Part shown: positions 55,261 through 64,000 of the stretch, piece after piece
Layout of the letters: the number at the start of each line of letters is the position of its first letter
Numbering within the stretch: the first letter of the stretch is position 1
Source: Antitrichia curtipendula
Taxonomy: Eukaryota > Streptophyta > Bryopsida > Hypnales > Leucodontaceae
Direction: 5' to 3'
DNA length: 64,000 nt
NCBI GenBank assembly: GCA_951230915.1
Contig: OX579637.1
Span: forward strand, 15,996,001-16,060,000
Notes under the pieces: generated by a model
Seen by the model: the letters and a program-made list of their open reading frames with translations, nothing else
What the model was told of the DNA's origin: nothing
The model's database searches: none
Program-made: the position numbers and the translations under genes

Positions 55261-56716
55261 CAACTTCTACGATTTGTGTGAAGTCTGTTTCAAACTGAAA
55301 TTCTATGACATTTGATGTTAGACACCATTAAAGTACAGATTGGACCTTATTCTCTATTTTTTGGAATTGACGTGCGATTGGATTGCAATTACATATCAAA
55401 TTAGTATTTCTAGGCATTTAAGTACTTGAGGGTAAGTATTTGCAACTTGTACGATTTGTGTGAAGTCTCTTTCAAAATGGAATTCTATGACATTTGATGT
55501 TAGACACCATTAAAGTACAGATTGGACCTTATTCTCTATTTTTTGGAATTGACGTGCGATTGGATTGCAATTACATATCAAATTAATATTTGTGCGCATT
55601 TAAGTACTTGAGGGTAACTATTTGCAACTTGTACGATTTGTGTGAAGTCTGTTTCAAACTGAAATTCTATGACATTTGATGTTAGACACCATTAAAGTAC
55701 AGATTGGACCTTATTCTCTATTTTTTGGAATTGACGTGCGATTCGATTGCAATTACATATCAAATTAATATTTGTGGGCATTGAAGTACTTGAGGGTAAC
55801 TATTTGCAACTTGTACGATTTGTGTGAAGTCTCTTTCAAAATGAAATTCTATGACATTTGATGTTTGACACCATTAAAGTACAGATTGGACCTTATTCTC
55901 TATTTTTTGGAATTGACGTGCGATTGGATTGCAATTACATATCAAATTAATATTTGTGCGCATTTAAGTACTTGAGGGTAACTATTTGCAACTTCTACGA
56001 TTTGTGTGAAGTCTGTTTCAAACTGAAATTCTATGACATTTGATGTTAGACACCATTAAAGTACAGATTGGACCTTATTCTCTATTTTTTGGAATTGACG
56101 TGCGATTGGATTGCAATTACATATCAAATTAGTATTTCTAGGCATTTAAGTACTTGAGGGTAAGTATTTGCAACTTGTACGATTTGTGTGAAGTCTCTTT
56201 CAAAATGGAATTCTATGACATTTGATGTTTGACACCATTAAAGTACAGATTGGACCTTATTCTCTATTTTTTGGAATTGACGTGCGATTGGATTGCAATT
56301 ACATATCAAATTAATATTTGTGCGCATTTAAGTACTTGAGGGTAACTATTTGCAACTTCTACGATTTGTGTGAAGTCTGTTTCAAACTGAAATTCTATGA
56401 CATTTGATGTTAGACACCATTAAAGTACAGATTGGACCTTATTCTCTATTTTTTGGAATTGACGTGCGATTGGATTGCAATTACATATCAAATTAGTATT
56501 TGTGGGCATTTAAGTACTTGAGGGTAACTATTTGCAACTTGTACGATTTGTGTGAAGTTTCCTTCAAAATGAAATTCTATGACATTTGATGTTTGACACC
56601 ATTAAAGTACAGATTGGACCTTATTCTCTATTTTTTGGAATTGACGTGCGATTGGCTTGCAATTACATATCAAATTAGTATTTCTAGGCATTTAAGTACT
56701 TGAGGGTAAGTATTTG
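55261..56716 (+). repeat. 4-mer HOR, two copies of 728 bp, the second diverging
   Basis: Copy 1 is 55261-55988: CAACTTCTACG with TTTCTAGGC; AATGGAATTC with TTAGACACC; TTTCAAACTG with CGATTCG; then type A with GCGC. Copy 2 starts at 55989 with the same CAACTTCTACG and AATGGAATTC monomers, but then moves into the 1091-bp cassette at 56353. The last two monomers of copy 1 are the same as monomers 2 and 3 of the preceding trimer, so this 4-mer looks like the trimer recombined with the cassette. Confidence 0.75.
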
Positions 56717-57443
56717 CAACTTGTACGATTTGTGTGAAGTCTCTTTCAAAATGGAATTCTATGACATTTGATGTTTGACACCATTAAAGTACAGATTGGA
56801 CCTTATTCTCTATTTTTTGGAATTGACGTGCGATTGGATTGCAATTACATATCAAATTAATATTTGTGGGCATTTAGGTATTTGAGGGTAACTATTTGCA
56901 ACTTGTACGATTTGTGTGAAGTCTCTTTCAAAATGAAACTCTATGACATTTGATGTTTGACACCATTAAAGTACAGATTGGACCTTATTCTCTATTCTTT
57001 TGAATTGACGTGCGATTGGCTTGCAATTAATTATCAAATTAATATTTGTGGGCATTCAAGTACTTGAGGGTAACTATTTGCAACTTGTACGATTTGTGTG
57101 AAGTTTCTTTCAAAATGAAATTCTATGACATTTGATGTTTGACACCATTAAAGTACAGATTGGACCTTATTCTCTATTTTTTGGAATTGACGTGCGATTG
57201 GATTGCAATTACATATCAAATTAGTATTTGTGGGCATTTAGGTACTTGAGGGTAACTATTTGCAACTTGTACGATTTGTGTGAAGTCTCTTTCAAAATGA
57301 AATTCTATGACATTTGATGTTTGACACCATTAATGTACAGGTTGCACTTATTCTATATTCTTTTGAATGGACGTGCGATTGGATTGCAATTACATATCAA
57401 ATTAGTATTTGTGGGCATTGAAGTACTTGAGGGTAACTATTTG
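56353..57443 (+). repeat. Dispersed 6-monomer cassette (1091 bp), copy 4 of 4
   Basis: The same six-monomer order, 8907 bases (49 monomers) after copy 3. Markers are CAACTTCTACG at 56353, TTTCTAGGC near 56682, AATGGAATTC near 56752 and GGGCATTCAA at 57050. Private changes include GTTTCTTTC in monomer 5 and GGTTGCACTTATTC in monomer 6. Monomers related to its first three units are also amplified just upstream, in the 4-mer cluster at 55261-56352. Confidence 0.82.
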
Positions 57444-57625
57444 CAACTTGTACGATTTGTGTGAAGTTTCCTTCAAAATGAAATTCTATGACATTTGATG
57501 TTAGACACCATTAAAGTACAGATTGGACCTTATTCTCTATTTTTTGGAATTGACGTGCGATTGGATTGCAATTACATATCAAATTAATATTTGTGCGCAT
57601 TTAAATACTTGAGGGTAACTATTTG

Positions 57626-58535
57626 CAACTTGTACGATTTGTGTGAAGTCTCTTTCAAAATGAAACTCTATGACATTTGATGTTTGACACCATTAAAGTA
57701 CAGATTGGACCTTATTCTCTATACTTTTGAATGGACGTGCGATTGGCTTGCAATTACACATCAAATTAATATTTGTGGGCATTTAGGTACTTGAGGGTAA
57801 CTATTTGCAACTTGTACGATTTGTGTGAAGTCTCTTTCAAAATGAAATTCTATGACATTTGATGTTTGACACCATTAAAGTACAGATTGGACCTTATTCT
57901 CTATTTTTTGGAATTGACGTGCGATTCGATTGCAATTACATATCAAATTAATATTTGTTCTCATTTAAGTACTTGAGGGTAACTATTTGCAACTTGTACG
58001 ATTTGTGTGAAGTCTCTTTCAAAATGAAATTCTATGACATTTGATGTTTGACACCATTAAAGTACAGATTGGACCTTATTCTCTATTTTTTGGATTTGAC
58101 GTGCGATTGGATTGCAATTACATATCAAATTAATATTTGTGCGCATTTAAGTACTTGAGGGTAACTATTTGCAACTTGTACGATTTGTGTGAAGTTTCCT
58201 TCAAAATGAAATTCTATGACATTTGATGTTTGACACCATTAAAGTACAGATTGGACCTTATTCTCTATTTTTTGGAATTGACGTGCGATTGGATTGCAAT
58301 TACATATCAAATTAATATTTGTGCGCATTTAAGTACTTGAGGGTAACTATTTGCAACTTGTACGATTTGTGTGAAGTCTGTTTCAAACTGAAATTCTATG
58401 ACATTTGATGTTAGACACCATTAAAGTACAGATTGGACCTTATTCTCTATTTTTTGGAATTGACGTGCGATTAGATTGCAATTACATATCATATTAGTAT
58501 TTGTGGGCATTTAAGTACTTGCGGGTAACTATTTG
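57626..58535 (+). repeat. 910-bp five-monomer segment, left flank copy
   Basis: Five 182-bp monomers in the order: GAAACTCT with CTATACTTTTG; CGATTCG with TTTGTTCTCATTT; TTGGATTTGACG; GTTTCCTTC with GCGC; TTAGACACC with CGATTAGATTG and ATCATATTAG. The rare TTTGTTCTCATTT and CGATTAGATTG variants recur exactly 5090 bases later, in 62716-63625. Differences include TCTCTTTC against GTTTCCTTC in monomer 3 and TAGT with GGGC against TAAT with GCGC in monomer 5. Confidence 0.85.
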
Positions 58536-59262
58536 CAACTTGTACGATTTGTGTGAAGTCTCTTTCAAAATGAAATTCTATGACATTTGATGTTTGACAC
58601 CATTAAAGTACAGATTGGACCTTATTCTCTATTCTTTGGAATGGACGTGCGATTGGATTGCAATTACATATCAAATTAGTATTTGTGGGCATTTAAGTAC
58701 TTGCGGGTAACTATTTGCAACTTGTACGATTTGTGTGAAGTCTCTTTCAAAATGAAATTCTATGACATTTGATGTTTGACACCATTAAAGTACAGACTGG
58801 ACCTTATTCTCTATTATTTGGAATTGACGTGCGATTGGATTGCAATTACATATCAAATTAATATTTCTGCGCATTTAAGTACTTGAGGGTAACTATTTGC
58901 AACTTGTACGATTTGTGTGAAGTTTCCTTCAAAATGAAATTCTATGACATTTGATGTTTGACACCATTAATGTACAGGTTGGACTTATTCTATATTCTTT
59001 TGAATGGACGTGCGATTGGATTGCAATTACATATCAAATTAGTATTTGTGGGCATTTAAGTACTTGAGGGTAACTATTTGCAACTTGTACGATTTGTGTG
59101 AAGTCTCTTTCAAAATGAAATTCTATGACATTTGATGTTTGACACCATTAAAGTACAGATTGGACCTTATTCTCTGTTCTTTGGAATTGACGTGCGATTG
59201 GATTGCAATTACATATCAATTTAATATTTGTGGGCATTTAGGTACTTGAGGGTAACTATTTG

Positions 59263-62200
59263 CAACTTGTACGATTTGTATGAAGTCTCTTTCAAAATGA
59301 AATTCTATGACATTTGATGTTTGACACCATTAAAGTACAGGTTGGACCTTATTCTGTATTCTTTTGAATGAACGTGCGATTGGATTGCAATTACATATCA
59401 AATTAATATTTGTGGGCATTTAGATACTTGAGGGTAACTATTTGCAACTTGTACGATTTGTGTGAAGTCTCTTTCAAAATGAAATTCTATGACATTTGAT
59501 GTTTGACACCCTTAATGTACAGGTTGGATTTATTCTATATTCTTTTGAATGGACGTGCGATTGGATTGCAATTACATATCAAATTAGTATTTGTGGGCAT
59601 TTAAGTACTTGAGGGTAACTATTTGCAACTTGTACGATTTGTGTGAAGTCTCTTTCAAAATGAAATTCTATGACATTTGATGTTTGACACCATTAAAGTA
59701 CAGATTGGACCTTATTCTCTATTTTTTGGAATTGACGTGCGATTGGCTTGCAATTAATTATCAAATTAATATTTGTGCGCATTTAAGTACTTGAGGGTAA
59801 CTATTTGCAACTTGTACGATTTGTGTGAAGTCTGTTTCAAACTGAAATTCTATGACATTTGATGTTTGACACCATTAAAGTACAGGTTGGACCTTATTCT
59901 GTATTCTTTTGAATGGACGTGCGATTGGATTGCAATTACATATCAAATTAATATTTGTGGGCATTTAAGTACTTGAGGGTAACTATTTGCAACTTGTACG
60001 ATTTGTATGAAGTCTCTTTCAAAATGAAATTCTATGACATTTGATGTTTGACACCATTAAAGTACAGGTTGGACCTTATTCTGTATTCTTTTGAATGAAC
60101 GTGCGATTGGATTGCAATTACATATCAAATTAATATTTGTGGGCATTTAGATACTTGAGGGTAACTATTTGCAACTTGTACGATTTGTGTGAAGTCTCTT
60201 TCAAAATGAAATTCTATGACATTTGATGTTTGACACCCTTAATGTACAGGTTGGATTTATTCTATATTCTTTTGAATGGACGTGCGATTGGATTGCAATT
60301 ACATATCAAATTAGTATTTGTGGGCATTTAAGTACTTGAGGGTAACTATTTGCAACTTGTACGATTTGTGTGAAGTCTCTTTCAAAATGAAATTCTATGA
60401 CATTTGATGTTTGACACCCTTAATGTACAGGTTGGATTTATTCTATATTCTTTTGAATGGACGTGCGATTGGATTGCAATTACATATCAAATTAGTATTT
60501 GTGGGCATTTAAGTACTTGAGGGTAACTATTTGCAACTTGTACGATTTGTGTGAAGTCTCTTTCAAAATGAAATTCTATGACATTTGATGTTTGACACCA
60601 TTAAAGTACAGATTGGACCTTATTCTCTATTTTTTGGAATTGACGTGCGATTGGCTTGCAATTAATTATCAAATTAATATTTGTGCGCATTTAAGTACTT
60701 GAGGGTAACTATTTGCAACTTGTACGATTTGTGTGAAGTCTGTTTCAAACTGAAATTCTATGACATTTGATGTTTGACACCATTAAAGTACAGGTTGGAC
60801 CTTATTCTGTATTCTTTTGAATGGACGTGCGATTGGATTGCAATTACATATCAAATTAATATTTGTGGGCATTTAAGTACTTGAGGGTAACTATTTGCAA
60901 CTTGTACGATTTGTATGAAGTCTCTTTCAAAATGAAATTCTATGACATTTGATGTTTGACACCATTAAAGTACAGGTTGGACCTTATTCTGTATTCTTTT
61001 GAATGAACGTGCGATTGGATTGCAATTACATATCAAATTAATATTTGTGGGCATTTAGATACTTGAGGGTAACTATTTGCAACTTGTACGATTTGTGTGA
61101 AGTCTCTTTCAAAATGAAATTCTATGACATTTGATGTTTGACACCCTTAATGTACAGGTTGGATTTATTCTATATTCTTTTGAATGGACGTGCGATTGGA
61201 TTGCAATTACATATCAAATTAGTATTTGTGGGCATTTAAGTACTTGAGGGTAACTATTTGCAACTTGTACGATTTGTGTGAAGTCTCTTTCAAAATGAAA
61301 TTCTATGACATTTGATGTTTGACACCATTAAAGTACAGATTGGACCTTATTCTCTATTTTTTGGAATTGACGTGCGATTGGCTTGCAATTAATTATCAAA
61401 TTAATATTTGTGCGCATTTAAGTACTTGAGGGTAACTATTTGCAACTTGTACGATTTGTGTGAAGTCTGTTTCAAACTGAAATTCTATGACATTTGATGT
61501 TTGACACCATTAAAGTACAGGTTGGACCTTATTCTGTATTCTTTTGAATGGACGTGCGATTGGATTGCAATTACATATCAAATTAATATTTGTGGGCATT
61601 TAAGTACTTGAGGGTAACTATTTGCAACTTGTACGATTTGTATGAAGTCTCTTTCAAAATGAAATTCTATGACATTTGATGTTTGACACCATTAAAGTAC
61701 AGGTTGGACCTTATTCTGTATTCTTTTGAATGAACGTGCGATTGGATTGCAATTACATATCAAATTAATATTTGTGGGCATTTAGATACTTGAGGGTAAC
61801 TATTTGCAACTTGTACGATTTGTGTGAAGTCTCTTTCAAAATGAAATTCTATGACATTTGATGTTTGACACCCTTAATGTACAGGTTGGATTTATTCTAT
61901 ATTCTTTTGAATGGACGTGCGATTGGATTGCAATTACATATCAAATTAGTATTTGTGGGCATTTAAGTACTTGAGGGTAACTATTTGCAACTTGTACGAT
62001 TTGTGTGAAGTCTCTTTCAAAATGAAATTCTATGACATTTGATGTTTGACACCATTAAAGTACAGATTGGACCTTATTCTCTATTTTTTGGAATTGACGT
62101 GCGATTGGCTTGCAATTAATTATCAAATTAATATTTGTGCGCATTTAAGTACTTGAGGGTAACTATTTGCAACTTGTACGATTTGTGTGAAGTCTGTTTC

Positions 62201-62351
62201 AAACTGAAATTCTATGACATTTGATGTTTGACACCATTAAAGTACAGGTTGGACCTTATTCTGTATTCTTTTGAATGGACGTGCGATTGGATTGCAATTA
62301 CATATCAAATTAATATTTGTGCGCATTTAAGTACTTGAGGGTAACTATTTG
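59263..62351 (+). repeat. 4-mer HOR (727 bp), four copies, one expanded to 5 monomers
   Basis: Copies are 59263-59989 (727), 59990-60897 (908), 60898-61624 (727) and 61625-62351 (727). In order the monomers are: GTATGAAG with CTGTATTCTTTTGAATGAACG and TTTAGATACTTG; a type B form with GACACCCTTAATG and GGATTTATTC; type A with GGCTTGCAATTAAT and GCGC; and TTTCAAACTG with GGTTGGACCTTATTCTGTATTC. GAATGAACG recurs at 59366, 60093, 61001 and 61728. Copy 2 has the CCCTTAATG monomer twice (60172-60352 and 60353-60533). Copies appear essentially identical, apart from GCGC in place of GGGC at the end of copy 4. This is the most homogenised block in the window. Confidence 0.9.
60353..60533 (+). repeat. 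Single-monomer tandem duplication inside an HOR copy
   Basis: This 181-bp monomer repeats the preceding one (60172-60352), with the same GACACCCTTAATG and GGATTTATTC marks. It changes the local unit from 4 to 5 monomers (908 bp). Neither of the neighbouring copies has it. A misaligned exchange of one monomer accounts for it. Confidence 0.85.
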
Positions 62352-62715
62352 CAACTTGTACGATTTGTGTGAAGTCTGTTTCAAACTGAAATTCTATGAC
62401 ATTTGATGTTTGACACCATTAAAGTACAGGTTGGACCTTATTCTGTATTCTTTTGAATGGACGTGCGATTGGATTGCAATTACATATCAATTTAATATTT
62501 GTGCGCATTTAAGTACTTGAGGGTAACTATTTGCAACTTGTACGATTTGTGTGAAGTCTGTTTCAAAATGAAACTCTATGACATTTGATGTTTGACACCA
62601 TTAAAGTACATATTGGACCTTATTCTCTATTCTTTTGAATGGACGTGCGATTGGCTTGCAATTACACATCAAATTAATATTTGTGGGCATTTAGGTACTT
62701 GAGGGTAACTATTTG

Positions 62716-63625
62716 CAACTTGTACGATTTGTGTGAAGTCTCTTTCAAAATGAAACTCTATGACATTTGATGTTTGACACCATTAAAGTACAGATTGGAC
62801 CTTATTCTCTATACTTTTGAATGGACGTGCGATTGGCTTGCAATTACACATCAAATTAATATTTGTGGGCATTTAGGTACTTGAGGGTAACTATTTGCAA
62901 CTTGTACGATTTGTGTGAAGTCTCTTTCAAAATGAAATTCTATGACATTTGATGTTTGACACCATTAAAGTACAGATTGGACCTTATTCTCTATTTTTTG
63001 GAATTGACGTGCGATTCGATTGCAATTACATATCAAATTAATATTTGTTCTCATTTAAGTACTTGAGGGTAACTATTTGCAACTTGTACGATTTGTGTGA
63101 AGTTTCCTTCAAAATGAAATTCTATGACATTTGATGTTTGACACCATTAAAGTACAGATTGGACCTTATTCTCTATTTTTTGGATTTGACGTGCGATTGG
63201 ATTGCAATTACATATCAAATTAATATTTGTGCGCATTTAAGTACTTGAGGGTAACTATTTGCAACTTGTACGATTTGTGTGAAGTTTCCTTCAAAATGAA
63301 ATTCTATGACATTTGATGTTTGACACCATTAAAGTACAGATTGGACCTTATTCTCTATTTTTTGGAATTGACGTGCGATTGGATTGCAATTACATATCAA
63401 ATTAATATTTGTGCGCATTTAAGTACTTGAGGGTAACTATTTGCAACTTGTACGATTTGTGTGAAGTCTGTTTCAAACTGAAATTCTATGACATTTGATG
63501 TTAGACACCATTAAAGTACAGATTGGACCTTATTCTCTATTTTTTGGAATTGACGTGCGATTAGATTGCAATTACATATCATATTAATATTTGTGCGCAT
63601 TTAAGTACTTGAGGGTAACTATTTG
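62716..63625 (+). repeat. 910-bp five-monomer segment, right flank copy
   Basis: The second copy of 57626-58535 at an offset of 5090 bases (28 monomers). It keeps the rare TTTGTTCTCATTT (near 63046), TTGGATTTGACG and CGATTAGATTG (near 63560) variants in the same order. The two copies bracket the 727-bp HOR, which suggests that the 4-mer amplification took place inside, or was inserted by exchange into, a once contiguous region. Confidence 0.85.
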
Positions 63626-64000
63626 CAACTTGTACGATTTGTGTGAAGTTTCCTTCAAAATGAAATTCTATGACATTTGATGTTTGACACCATTAATGTA
63701 CAGGTTGGACTTATTCTATATTCTTTTGAATGGACGTGCGATTGGATTGCAATTACATATCAAATTAATATTTGTGCGCATTTAAGTACTTGAGGGTAAC
63801 TATTTGCAAGTTGTACGATTTGTGTGAAGTCTCTTTCAAAATGAAATTCTATGACATTTGATGTTTGACACCATTAATGTACAGGTTGGACTTATTCTAT
63901 ATTCTTTTGAATGGACGTGCGATTGGATTGCAATTACATATCAAATTAATATTTGTGGGCATTTAGGTACTTGAGGGTAAGTATTTGCAACTTGTACGAT

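Larger units (their letters stand above)
1..64000 (+). repeat. Uninterrupted 181/182-bp satellite DNA array (about 352 monomers)
   Basis: The motif CAACTTGTACGATTTG recurs every 181 or 182 bases from base 1 to base 63988, always on the + strand. The distance from 1 to 63988 is 63987 bases, which fits 352 monomers if about 77 of them are 181 bp and the rest 182 bp. Consensus composition counted by hand is about 32% G+C. No stretch of non-satellite sequence was found, so the long gene-free interval is fully explained by this repeat. The organisation is typical of centromeric or heterochromatic satellites of eukaryotes. The link to centromere function is inference: no CENP-B-box-like sequence is seen in the monomer and no functional data are available. 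The family is not one I recognise. Both ends of the window lie inside the array, so its true length is unknown. Confidence 0.98.

Noticed and set aside
57955..57966. TTTGTTCTCATTT variant as a distinct functional element (again near 63046)
   Set aside because: It is a two-base change of TTTGTGCGCATTT shared by the two copies of a duplicated 910-bp segment. Common descent explains it.
1..64000. CRISPR-like array because of the regular spacing
   Set aside because: There are no unique spacers between short repeats. The whole 181/182-bp unit repeats, and no cas-like gene is present.
1..64000. CENP-B box in the monomer
   Set aside because: No stretch resembles the CENP-B recognition core (TTCG....A..CGGG). 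CG occurs only in TACGATTTG, GACGTGCGATT and GCGC contexts.
1..64000. Embedded transposon, telomeric repeat, rDNA or organelle insertion
   Set aside because: The monomer junction motif recurs every 181 or 182 bases throughout. No gap is long enough for any insert, and the total length equals 352 monomers plus 13 bases.

Overview
The whole 64 kb is one uninterrupted, head-to-tail array of an AT-rich satellite DNA with a monomer of 182 bp (or 181 bp). Taking the phase that starts at base 1 (CAACTTGTACGATTTG), about 352 complete monomers can be counted up to 63987, followed by a 13-base stub that runs off the end. All monomers lie in the same orientation. I found no inverted monomer, no transposon, no unique spacer, no RNA gene and no credible coding region. 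A consensus monomer counted by hand is about 32% G+C. An array of this size and monomer length points to a eukaryote: centromeric, pericentromeric or other constitutive heterochromatin of a plant or animal. I do not recognise the monomer, so I cannot name the species.

Two main monomer types alternate irregularly. Type A (182 bp) carries CAGATTGGACCTTATTC followed by TCTATTTTTTGGAATTGACG. Type B (181 bp) carries CAGGTTGGACTTATTC followed by TATATTCTTTTGAATGGACG, with one C fewer. Hybrids of the two are frequent, which indicates recombination or gene conversion inside monomers. Further diagnostic variants sit at a limited set of positions. Two blocks are almost invariant: the one spanning the monomer junction (GTAACTATTTGCAACTTGTA) and GACGTGCGATTGG.

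The variants show nested higher-order repeats (HORs). Left domain (1 to about 25.5 kb): a 9-mer of 1636 bp (3273-6544), a 5-mer of 909 bp (6726-8543), a 10-monomer offset of 1818 bp (11.3-14.7 kb), an 11-monomer offset of 2001 bp (16.0-19.1 kb), and a 14-mer/12-mer pair of 2543 and 2181 bp (20723-25446). Right domain (about 26 kb onward): a 10-mer of 1818 bp (26356-29991), a 728-bp cassette in four copies (31.8-43.6 kb), a 1091-bp cassette in four widely spaced copies (30.2-57.4 kb), a 7-mer of 1271 bp (51445-53986), a 3-mer/4-mer cluster (54.2-56.7 kb), and a 727-bp 4-mer in four nearly identical copies (59263-62351) flanked by two copies of a 910-bp segment. The changing unit lengths are what unequal exchange and segmental amplification would leave behind.

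There are no genes to connect. The notable content is the repeat architecture, the short dyads retained in nearly every monomer, the retained CpG sites, and a regional switch in variant families near 25.5 kb.
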